Shown here piece by piece: positions 1 through 6,396 of a stretch of 8,434 nt of DNA. A model generated the notes under the pieces. That model had not been told where the DNA came from. It did not search any database and worked only from the letters and a program-made list of their open reading frames with translations. Positions within the stretch are counted from its first letter, which is position 1, and the number at the start of each line of letters is the position of its first letter. Both the position numbers and the translations under genes were made by a program. Source of the stretch: JAISXK01 sp031549625 (lineage in GTDB: Bacteria > Bacillota > Clostridia > Christensenellales > CAG-138). The stretch lies in contig JAVBPK010000056.1 of NCBI GenBank assembly GCA_031549625.1, positions 1-8,434 on the forward strand. The letters are read 5' to 3'.

Positions 1-2196
1 CAGAATCAGCTCCATGTAGCTTTGCACATCTGCGTCTTCATATGCGATGGTCATATTCTGGCCACCAATGACATAGGACGGGCGCACAAGCACGGGGTAC
101 CCCAATGTATTCGCGGCATGCAGCGCTTCTTCGAGCGTGCGCACGCCCAAACCGTCAGGGCGGCGGATGTTAAAGCTGTTCAGCAAAGCGTCAAAGCGGG
201 CGCGGTCTTCCGCAAGATCGATGCTCTCGGCGCTGGTGCCCAGTATGGGGATACCGGCCTCATGCAAGTACTTGGTGAGCTTGATGGCCGTTTGACCGCC
301 AAAAGCCACGACCACGCCCATGGGCTGTTCCACGGCTATGACTTGCGTGACGTCTTCTTCCGTCAATGGCTCAAAATACAGGCGGTCTGCTGTGGAGAAG
401 TCGGTGGAAACGGTTTCGGGGTTATTGTTTATCAGCACAACCTCGTAACCCAAATTGCGAAGCGTGCGCACGCAATGCACGGAAGAATAGTCAAACTCTA
501 TGCCCTGGCCTATGCGAATGGGGCCGGAGCCGAGCACGATCACGACCGGTTTGCCGCTGCGCGTATGCGCGCGCGCTTCGCAGACTTCCAAACCGCACGA
601 GCTGTATATCGAGTAAAAATATGGCGTTTGCGCGTCAAATTCGGCGGCGCAGGTATCGACCATCTGGTACGTTGCTGCAAGCGTTTCCGGCAACGGGTGT
701 CCGCTCAAGCAGCGCAAAGCGCGGTCCGTATAGCCGAGCTGCTTGGCGTGTGCATACGTGGCCGCGTCAAGCGATACACCGGCAATGGATTTTTCGAAGT
801 TTGCCATATGCTGCAATTTTTGCAAAAACCAGCGGTCTATGCGTGTGAGCGCATACAGGTCATCCAGCGCGATGCCAGCCTTGAGGGCGGCGAACAGGGT
901 GAACAGCCGTTGATCGTCCGGCCGGCGAAGTTTTTCCAATAAAGCGGCTTTATCCGTGGGCAAGCCGGGCAAATTGAGCGTATCCAGCGAAATTTCCGCG
1001 CCGCGTATGGCTTTCATGAGCGCCATTTCAAACGTGGGCGCGATGGCCATGACTTCGCCGGTGGCCTTCATTTGTGTGCCGAGCACGCGGCTCGCGTGCA
1101 TGAACTTATCAAAAGGCCACTTGGGGAATTTCAGCACGACATAATCGATGGCTGGCTCGGAGCAGGCATAGGATTTTCCCGTGATCTCGTTTTTGATTTC
1201 GTCCAGCGTATAGCCAAGCGCGATTTTCGTTGCCACTTTCGCGATGGGGTAGCCGGTGGCCTTGCTGGCCAAAGCGGACGAGCGTGAAACGCGTGGATTC
1301 ACTTCGATAACGGCATATTCGAAACTATCCGGATCCAGCGCAAACTGGCAGTTACAGCCGCCTTCAATTTTGAGAGCGCGGATGATATTGAGCGAAGCTT
1401 TCCGCAGCATCTGGAATTCTTTATCCGAAAGCGTGATGGCCGGCGCGATTACGATGCTGTCACCCGTGTGCACGCCTACGGGATCGATGTTTTCCATAGA
1501 GCATATGGCGATGGCGTTGTCGTTGGCATCGCGCATGATTTCAAACTCTATTTCCTTCCAGCCGAATATGTACTTTTCGACCAAAACTTGCGTGATGGGG
1601 GAAAGCAGCAGTCCATTTGCCGCGACGGCGCGCAGCTCGTTTTCTGTTTGCGCCACGCCGCCGCCCGCGCCGCCCAGCGTGAATGCGGGACGTATGATGA
1701 CGGGATAACCGATTTGCGCGGCATGCGCTATGGCTTCGTCCAGCGTGGTTGCTATTCCGGAAGGGATGACGGGTTCGCCGATGCGCTGCATGGCTTCTTT
1801 GAACAGCTGCCTGTCTTCCGCCTGATCGATGGCGGAGGCGTTTGTGCCCAAGAGCCGTACGCCCATCCGCGCGAGAAAACCCTCCTTTTCGAGCTGCATG
1901 GCTATGGTGAGTCCCGTCTGCCCACCCAAAGAGGCGAGCATACTGTCGGGCCGTTCTTTTTCGATGATACGCTTGACGGTCTGGGCCGTGAGCGGCTCAA
2001 GATAAATTTCGTCGGCCAGCGTTTTGTCCGTCATGATGGTGGCGGGGTTGGAATTCACAAGTACGACATCCACGTCCGCTTCTTTTAATATGGCGCATGC
2101 TTGTGCGCCTGCGTAATCAAATTCGGCGGCTTGCCCGATTACGATAGGGCCGGAGCCGATCATCAGTACTTTTTTTATGGCGTTATTGAGCGGCAT
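1..2196 (-). CDS. carB: Carbamoyl phosphate synthase large subunit CarB (3' end cut off by the window)
   Basis: CarB makes carbamoyl phosphate from bicarbonate, ammonia and two ATP. I translated it by hand: the frame is open for all 732 visible codons, and the usual length is about 1,070, so the rest of the second ATP-grasp half and the MGS-like allosteric domain lie outside. The N-terminal repeat begins MPLNNAIKKVLMIGSGPIVIGQ. Key residues fall at or within one position of the E. coli numbers: Arg129, Arg169, a GGAGGG loop at 175-180, Glu215, His243, Gln284, Glu298, Asn300 and Arg302. The second repeat starts near residue 553 (IVLGSGPIRIGQGIEFDYSS), with Arg665 and RPSYVIGG at 705-712. The start at 2196 overlaps carA by 14 nt and has a GGAGGG site 8 nt upstream. 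The synthetase half looks catalytically normal, in contrast to its CarA partner. The regulatory domain cannot be judged here. Confidence 0.97.
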   Translation of the reverse strand, partial: MPLNNAIKKVLMIGSGPIVIGQAAEFDYAGAQACAILKEADVDVVLVNSNPATIMTDKTLADEIYLEPLTAQTVKRIIEKERPDSMLASLGGQTGLTIAMQLEKEGFLARMGVRLLGTNASAIDQAEDRQLFKEAMQRIGEPVIPSGIATTLDEAIAHAAQIGYPVIIRPAFTLGGAGGGVAQTENELRAVAANGLLLSPITQVLVEKYIFGWKEIEFEIMRDANDNAIAICSMENIDPVGVHTGDSIVIAPAITLSDKEFQMLRKASLNIIRALKIEGGCNCQFALDPDSFEYAVIEVNPRVSRSSALASKATGYPIAKVATKIALGYTLDEIKNEITGKSYACSEPAIDYVVLKFPKWPFDKFMHASRVLGTQMKATGEVMAIAPTFEMALMKAIRGAEISLDTLNLPGLPTDKAALLEKLRRPDDQRLFTLFAALKAGIALDDLYALTRIDRWFLQKLQHMANFEKSIAGVSLDAATYAHAKQLGYTDRALRCLSGHPLPETLAATYQMVDTCAAEFDAQTPYFYSIYSSCGLEVCEARAHTRSGKPVVIVLGSGPIRIGQGIEFDYSSVHCVRTLRNLGYEVVLINNNPETVSTDFSTADRLYFEPLTEEDVTQVIAVEQPMGVVVAFGGQTAIKLTKYLHEAGIPILGTSAESIDLAEDRARFDALLNSFNIRRPDGLGVRTLEEALHAANTLGYPVLVRPSYVIGGQNMTIAYEDADVQSYMELIL

Positions 2197-3271
2197 AGGC
2201 GTTTCCCTCCATTAAGCTGAGAAATCTATCGAACAGCGGCTGCATATAGTGCGGGCCAGTGCAGGCTTCCGGATTGAATTGCACGGAAAACGCGCCGATG
2301 TCCGGATAGTCGATGCCCTCGCATGTGCCGTCATTTACGTTTATCATGCGCAGATGCGCGTTTGTGTTTGCGAGGCTTTCGGTGGTGACGATGTAGCCGT
2401 GGTTTTGACTGGTGATGTATACACCGCCCTTTACCAGATCTTTTACAGGCAGGCTTGCGCCACGGTGCCCATTTTTTAATTTTGCCGTTTTGGCGCCATA
2501 TGCCAGCGCCAGCAGCTGGTGCCCAAGCCCAAAGCCAAACAACGGGACTTTCCCAAGCATTTTCTTGATTTCATCCACGATGGCCGGGTTGGCGGAGGGG
2601 TCGCCGGGGCCGCCGCTGAGCAAAACGCCATCCGGGTCGAGCGTGAGTATGCTGGAAGCGCCGGTGTTGTGCGGGAAAATGGTGACTTCACAACCGCGCA
2701 TGGTGAGCGCGTTTATTGTGCTGCGCGTTACGCCGCAATCGAGCATGGCAACGCGGTAATGGCGCACACCCTTGGGGGCAAGGGTAACCTGTTGCGTCGC
2801 ACTCACGGCGGCTACAGCATTTTGCACCGAAAAGCGGGCGAGCTTTTTTGCAATATCCGGCGTGGCTTCCGCCGCTATACAGGCGTTCATGGCGCCGTGC
2901 TCGCGTATGGCGCGCGTGATGGCGCGGGTGTTTACGCCGCACAAACCGGGCACGCCCTGCGCCTTTAAAAAGGCGTCCAGCGTGCCTTCGCTGCGAAAGT
3001 TGCTGGGCTCGTCGCAGGTTTCATGCGTAATGCAGGCGGCGGCCCAGCATTTCGCGCTTTCCATATCGCTTTGCATCGTACCGTAGTTACCCAGCAGCGG
3101 GAATGTTTGCAATATGATTTGCTGCGAGTAACTTGGGTCGGATAATGTTTCCATATAGCCTGTCATGCTGGTGGTAAACACCAACTCGCCCATAGCGCTG
3201 CCGTTCGCGCCGAAGCGAAGGCCCTCGAAGGCTTGTCCGTTTTGCAGAATTAGATACGCTTTTTCTTTCAT
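2183..3271 (-). CDS. carA: Carbamoyl phosphate synthase small subunit CarA, glutaminase site degenerate
   Basis: CarA normally hydrolyses glutamine and channels ammonia to CarB. The 362-residue protein has the N-terminal small-subunit domain (MTGYMETLSDPSYS, then GVNTRAITRAIREHG) and a class I glutaminase domain from about residue 170. That domain keeps GPGDP (221-225), LGHQLLAL, Asn290-His291-Gly (the E. coli Asn311/His312 motif) and Glu335. The catalytic Cys (E. coli Cys269) is Gly248, codon GGG at 2530-2528, in GFGLGHQ. The catalytic His (E. coli His353) is Asn333, codon AAT at 2275-2273, in FNPEA. GANHPV has become GASLPV (Ser273-Leu274). In E. coli, loss of this Cys or His abolishes glutamine use while ammonia-dependent synthesis remains, so I infer a glutaminase-dead subunit. 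The frame is unbroken, which argues against a pseudogene. I chose the start at 3271 because family homology begins at MKEKAYLILQNG and GAGG lies 5 nt upstream; an in-frame extension reaches 3331 (TTG) but runs through the leader hairpin. Confidence 0.93.
   Translation of the reverse strand: MKEKAYLILQNGQAFEGLRFGANGSAMGELVFTTSMTGYMETLSDPSYSQQIILQTFPLLGNYGTMQSDMESAKCWAAACITHETCDEPSNFRSEGTLDAFLKAQGVPGLCGVNTRAITRAIREHGAMNACIAAEATPDIAKKLARFSVQNAVAAVSATQQVTLAPKGVRHYRVAMLDCGVTRSTINALTMRGCEVTIFPHNTGASSILTLDPDGVLLSGGPGDPSANPAIVDEIKKMLGKVPLFGFGLGHQLLALAYGAKTAKLKNGHRGASLPVKDLVKGGVYITSQNHGYIVTTESLANTNAHLRMINVNDGTCEGIDYPDIGAFSVQFNPEACTGPHYMQPLFDRFLSLMEGNAYAAQ
2205..2210 (-). promoter_or_regulatory. Ribosome binding site of carB inside the carA 3' end
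   Basis: GGAGGG lies 8 nt before the carB ATG and inside the last codons of carA. The carA stop falls 14 nt into carB, so translation of the two subunits is probably coupled, which suits a one-to-one complex. Confidence 0.75.
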
Positions 3272-3293
3272 GGCAACCTCTTTGTTTCCTTTG

Positions 3294-3343
3294 ATAAAAT
3301 AAAAGCCAGTGAAAAGATGAACGATCATCAACTTTTCACTGGC
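3294..3343 (-). terminator. Intrinsic terminator or attenuator hairpin between argF and carA
   Basis: On the minus strand GCCAGTGAAAAG (3343-3332) pairs perfectly with CTTTTCACTGGC (3316-3305). Inside the stem, GATGA/TCATC segments could extend it past a two-base bulge to a four-base loop. TTTTATTTTAT follows at once (3304-3294). A stable stem plus T-rich tract is the intrinsic-terminator pattern. It lies after argF but only 23 nt before the carA start, in a run of genes on the same strand. It could therefore reduce or condition read-through into carAB, or be the 3' end of an argC-F transcript. The T tract is broken by an A, so strength is uncertain. Confidence 0.6.
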
Positions 3344-3359
3344 GTGCCTCCCTTTTCAC
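3326..3359 (-). promoter_or_regulatory. Possible carA leader: duplicated GTGAAAAG with a Shine-Dalgarno-like site
   Basis: GTGAAAAG occurs twice on the minus strand, at 3359-3352 and 3339-3332. The second copy is in the 5' arm of the terminator stem, so the first copy could pair instead with the 3' arm (CTTTTCAC, 3316-3309) as an 8-bp antiterminator-like alternative. GGGAGG (3352-3347) lies 7 nt before a GTG at 3339, which opens a three-codon frame (GTG AAA AGT TGA). Its stop overlaps an ATG at 3328 that is in frame with carA. There are no arginine codons in the mini-frame. Both the leader reading and the alternative pairing are inference. Confidence 0.3.
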
Positions 3360-3366
3360 GCGAGCT

Positions 3367-4281
3367 TTAGTTGTTTTTCCCTAAAAGAGTTACAAGCACC
3401 GCTTTTTGCGCATGCAACCGATTTTCGGCTTCATCAAAAATTTCATTTGCGTGCGCTTCCAATACTTCGACGGAAATTTCTTCGCCGCGATGCGCAGGCA
3501 GGCAATGCATGACCATGGCGTCCGCTTTCGCGGCCTGCATGACCGTTTCGTTGACCTGGAAGCTTTGGAAGGCAAGCTTGCGCGTTTGCGCCTCGCCCTC
3601 CTGCCCCATGGAGGCCCACACGTCGGTGTATAATACATCGGCGCCTTTTGCGGCAGCCAGAATATCGGAAGTGCAAATGAATTTGCCCGTTTTTTGCGCC
3701 CACGCGCAGATATCGGCGTCCGGCTTGTAATTGTCGGGGCAGGCTATGGCTACTTCTAAGCCCATTTTGATGCCGCCGACGATGAGTGAATTTGCCATGT
3801 TGTTGCCGTCCCCCACATAGCACAGCTTTAGCCCGCGGAACGTGCCCTTGTGCTCGCGGATGGTCATGAGGTCGGCCAACACTTGGCAGGGATGCGCGTA
3901 GTCCGTCAGCCCGTTGATGATCGGGATGCTGCCGTACTTCGCCAGATCCTCTACTTCTTGCTGGGCGAACGTGCGGATCATGATGCCATCCAGATAGCGC
4001 GAAAGCACGCGCGCCGTGTCCTGCACGGGCTCGCCACGGCCTATCTGCAAGTCGTTGGAGCTTAGGAACAGCGGGTATCCGCCCAGCTGGTACATGCCGA
4101 CCTCAAACGAAACGCGTGTACGCGTGGATGCTTTTTGGAAGATCATGCCCAGCGTTTTCCCGGCAAGCAAATTGTTGTGCGGCACGTGGTTCTTTTGCTC
4201 GTATTTTAATTGATCGGCCAGGCTGAGGATATCTGTGATCTCTTGCGGGGTGAGATCTGCCAGTTTCAAAAGATGATTCAT
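3367..4281 (-). CDS. argF: Ornithine carbamoyltransferase (anabolic)
   Basis: This enzyme transfers the carbamoyl group from carbamoyl phosphate to ornithine, giving citrulline, in the cytoplasm. At 304 residues it has normal length. All family signatures are present: FQKASTRTR at 48-56 (carbamoyl phosphate loop, STRTR 52-56), HPCQ at 130-133, DVWASMG at 220-226 (ornithine-binding SMG loop) and HCLPAHRGEE at 259-268 (catalytic Cys260). These mark an ornithine enzyme rather than aspartate carbamoyltransferase. The start at 4281 gives the family N-terminus (MNHLLKLADLTPQEI) and has AAAGGA 6 nt upstream. It follows argD by 28 nt and precedes carA, the source of its second substrate. In the Bacillus subtilis cluster argF comes after carAB; here it comes before, as part of the argC-F run. 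Biosynthetic use is inferred from the neighbours; no arginine deiminase genes are visible. Confidence 0.97.
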   Translation of the reverse strand: MNHLLKLADLTPQEITDILSLADQLKYEQKNHVPHNNLLAGKTLGMIFQKASTRTRVSFEVGMYQLGGYPLFLSSNDLQIGRGEPVQDTARVLSRYLDGIMIRTFAQQEVEDLAKYGSIPIINGLTDYAHPCQVLADLMTIREHKGTFRGLKLCYVGDGNNMANSLIVGGIKMGLEVAIACPDNYKPDADICAWAQKTGKFICTSDILAAAKGADVLYTDVWASMGQEGEAQTRKLAFQSFQVNETVMQAAKADAMVMHCLPAHRGEEISVEVLEAHANEIFDEAENRLHAQKAVLVTLLGKNN

Positions 4282-4309
4282 GAGAGATCCTTTCTATTGT
4301 AGGCGCTGC

Positions 4310-5473
4310 TTATTTTGCCAATTCGTCTTTTAGTATGGATATCGCTTCTTCCAGCAGAGGGAAGGGGATGTTTAGCGCGGGCAGCAAGCGGATTTTATCC
4401 TTTGCGGTCAATACAAGTACGCCGCGGCCTAAGCAGCCGAGCAGCACATCTTTGGCCGGCCGCGTACAGGCGATGCCGATCATCAGGCCTTTGCCGGACA
4501 GGCCGATGACACCCTTTGCGCCGTGCAGCGCCTGCCGTATGTAGACGGCGCGCTCTTCGACTCCGCTTAGCAACGCATCGTCAAGGCGTTCGAGTATGTT
4601 GAGCGCGCCTGCCGCGCAAACGGGGTTGCCGCCAAACGTTGAGCCGTGCGTACCCGCCGTGAGTACCTGGCGCGTTTTTTCGTTAAACAGCGCAGCGCCC
4701 AGAGGCAGACCGCCCGCAAGGCCCTTCGCGGTGGTTATGATATCCGGCTCCAAGCCGAAATGTTCGTAGCAATACAGTTTGCCGGTGCGGCCGTTTCCGG
4801 TTTGCACTTCGTCGATCATAAGCAGCATGTCCCGCTCTTTGGCGATCGCCGCCGCCGACTCCACAAATGCGGGATCGAGCGCGTTGACGCCGCCTTCCCC
4901 CTGCACAAGCTCCAGCAGGATGGCACAGCAGTCGTTGTTTTCTACAGCGGCTTCAAGCGCTGCGCTGTTGTTGGCAGGCACATGCACAAAGCCGGGCACA
5001 AAGGGCATGAAATGCTTGTGGTATTCCGCCTGGCCGGTGGCCGACAGCGTGGCGAGCGTGCGCCCGTGAAAGCTGTTTACCAGCGTGATGATATTGGGCC
5101 GGGCGATACCGTAGCGGTCGTTTGCGTATTTGCGCGCCGCTTTGATGGCGCATTCGTTGGCTTCCGCGCCGGAATTGCAAAAGAACACGCCCGCCATGCC
5201 CGTGCGCGCGCACAGCATTTCGGCAAGGCGCGCCTGTGGGTCCGTGTAGTAGTAATTGGAGGTGTGCTGCAGCGTGTGCAGCTGCTTTGTGACGGCGTTT
5301 ATCCAGGCGTCATCCGCTATGCCGAAAGGGCTGACGGCGATGCCGCTGCCAAGGTCGATGTAGCGCTTGCCGGTATCATCAAACAGCTCGACGCCTTTGC
5401 CAGATACAAACGCGGCGTCCAATCTGGAATATGTGTTGAGTATGTATGTTTGATCCAGTTCTTTGATCGTCAT
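4310..5473 (-). CDS. argD: Acetylornithine aminotransferase
   Basis: This PLP enzyme converts N-acetylglutamate semialdehyde to N2-acetylornithine using glutamate. The 387-residue protein is a class III aminotransferase of usual size. It shows SGAEANE at 101-107 (phosphate-binding turn), SFHGRTL near 134-140, EGGV at 193-196, DEVQTGNGRTGK at 221-232 with the Asp that contacts the pyridine nitrogen, the Schiff-base lysine Lys250 in TTAKGLAGG, and GSTFGGNP at 277-284. The familiar LGHxHP motif near residue 50 reads SPFGIADDAW instead, a divergent version that does not touch the PLP residues. The frame stays open upstream to 5644 across the end of argB. I reject that extension because homology begins at MTIKELDQTYILNTY and AGGAGG lies 7 nt before the ATG at 5473. 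It could also act on succinyl-diaminopimelate, as some ArgD proteins do, but the cluster points to arginine. Confidence 0.96.
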   Translation of the reverse strand: MTIKELDQTYILNTYSRLDAAFVSGKGVELFDDTGKRYIDLGSGIAVSPFGIADDAWINAVTKQLHTLQHTSNYYYTDPQARLAEMLCARTGMAGVFFCNSGAEANECAIKAARKYANDRYGIARPNIITLVNSFHGRTLATLSATGQAEYHKHFMPFVPGFVHVPANNSAALEAAVENNDCCAILLELVQGEGGVNALDPAFVESAAAIAKERDMLLMIDEVQTGNGRTGKLYCYEHFGLEPDIITTAKGLAGGLPLGAALFNEKTRQVLTAGTHGSTFGGNPVCAAGALNILERLDDALLSGVEERAVYIRQALHGAKGVIGLSGKGLMIGIACTRPAKDVLLGCLGRGVLVLTAKDKIRLLPALNIPFPLLEEAISILKDELAK

Positions 5474-5480
5474 GGCGATG

Positions 5481-5486
5481 CCTCCT
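5481..5486 (-). promoter_or_regulatory. Ribosome binding site that fixes the argD start
   Basis: A perfect AGGAGG lies 7 nt before the ATG at 5473, in the 50-nt argB-argD gap. It decides against the longer in-frame start inside argB. Confidence 0.8.
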
Positions 5487-5523
5487 GAATAAGCTGCTTT
5501 TGCCGGTTCACGCGGAACGGCGA

Positions 5524-6384
5524 TTATTTGAACATGGTGCCCATGCCTTCGTCGGTGAGTACTTCGATTAATATGGAGTGGGCCACGCGCCCGTCTATGA
5601 TGAACACTTTTTTTACGCCGCGGCGTATGGCCTCTATGCAGCATTCTACCTTTGGGATCATGCCGCCCTGGATAACGCCTTCGCGGATGAGCTGCGGCGC
5701 TTCGCTGACAGGCACGACGGAGATAAGCGTGCCGGGGTCGTCCTTATCATACATCAAACCGGGTGTATCTGTCATGCAAAATAAGCTCTCGGCCTTTAAT
5801 GTGCTCGCTATGCGTGCGGCGGCCGTATCGGCGTTGATGTTGTATACGTTGCCCTCCCTGTCGCAGCCTACGGAAGATATCACGGGGATGTAGCCTTTGT
5901 CCAGCAGGTCGACGATGGGCGCAGGATTTACGCTGACGATTTCGCCAACATAACCGAGCCGTTTGTCATACGGCCGCGCTTCGAGCAGGTGGCAATCCAT
6001 GCCGCACAGGCCTATGGCGGGGCCGCCGATCGTATCGAGCAAGCTGACGAGGCCTTTGTTGATCTTGCCTGCCAGTACCATTTGAACGATTTCGGCGGTT
6101 TCTTTATCCGTTACTCGCAGGCCGTCCACAAATTGCGGTTCTTTGCCGATTTTTTGCATGAGATCGGAAATTTCCGGGCCGCCGCCATGCACGAGCACCA
6201 CTTTGATGCCGATCAGCGACAGCAACACGATGTCGCCCATAACGCTGCGCTTTAAATCTTCGTTGAGCATGGCGTTGCCGCCGTATTTTACAACGATGAC
6301 TTTGTTTGCGTATTGCTGGATGTTTGGCAGCGCGTGTATTAAAACTTCAGCGCGCTGAGCGTTTGTCAAATTCAACGGTTCCAT
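5524..6384 (-). CDS. argB: Acetylglutamate kinase
   Basis: This kinase phosphorylates N-acetyl-L-glutamate to N-acetylglutamyl 5-phosphate with ATP and is usually the controlled step of the cyclic acetyl pathway. The 286 residues are typical of the amino-acid-kinase fold. Visible motifs are KYGGNAM at 33-39, HGGGPEI near 67-73, GLRVTDKET, GLCGMD, NINADTAA in the N-acetylglutamate site, and GGMIPKV near 240 at the nucleotide site. An N-terminal helix-like stretch (about residues 1-25, ending ALPNIQQY) precedes the kinase core, and the tail reads LTDEGMGTMFK. Both resemble the hexameric, arginine-inhibited type found in organisms that recycle acetyl groups through ArgJ, so feedback control by arginine is likely but inferred. 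The start at 6384 has AAGGAG 8 nt upstream, overlapping the argJ stop 12 nt away. The 50-nt gap to argD contains only a short bulged hairpin without a T tract. Confidence 0.97.
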   Translation of the reverse strand: MEPLNLTNAQRAEVLIHALPNIQQYANKVIVVKYGGNAMLNEDLKRSVMGDIVLLSLIGIKVVLVHGGGPEISDLMQKIGKEPQFVDGLRVTDKETAEIVQMVLAGKINKGLVSLLDTIGGPAIGLCGMDCHLLEARPYDKRLGYVGEIVSVNPAPIVDLLDKGYIPVISSVGCDREGNVYNINADTAAARIASTLKAESLFCMTDTPGLMYDKDDPGTLISVVPVSEAPQLIREGVIQGGMIPKVECCIEAIRRGVKKVFIIDGRVAHSILIEVLTDEGMGTMFK

Positions 6385-6396
6385 AAATATTGCTCC

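Noticed and set aside
22..942. 306-codon open frame on the plus strand
   Set aside because: It is antisense to carB, whose minus-strand translation is open and matches the family throughout. The plus-strand product is rich in Arg, Ala, Gly and His without recognisable domains, as expected for the shadow of a GC-rich gene.
2183..3271. CarA as a decayed pseudogene
   Set aside because: The frame is intact over the full family length, the start has a ribosome site, the carB start and ribosome site are embedded in its 3' end, and many structural motifs are kept. Loss is confined mainly to glutamine chemistry.
3272..3331. N-terminal extension of carA starting at 3331
   Set aside because: The extra 20 codons are encoded by the terminator-like hairpin and T-rich tract, start at TTG with a poorly spaced ribosome site, and precede the point where CarA homology begins.
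4646..5488. 280-codon open frame on the plus strand
   Set aside because: It is antisense to argD, which carries clear PLP-enzyme motifs. The product has no domain I recognise.
5502..5521. Small hairpin in the argB-argD gap (GCCGTTC with GAACCGGC, one bulged base)
   Set aside because: The stem is only 7 bp with a bulge and no T tract follows, so it is not a terminator; it could be chance.
5474..5644. N-terminal extension of argD into argB
   Set aside because: The extra 57 residues are Arg/His-rich, overlap the argB end in another frame and lack family homology; the AGGAGG site fixes the start at 5473.
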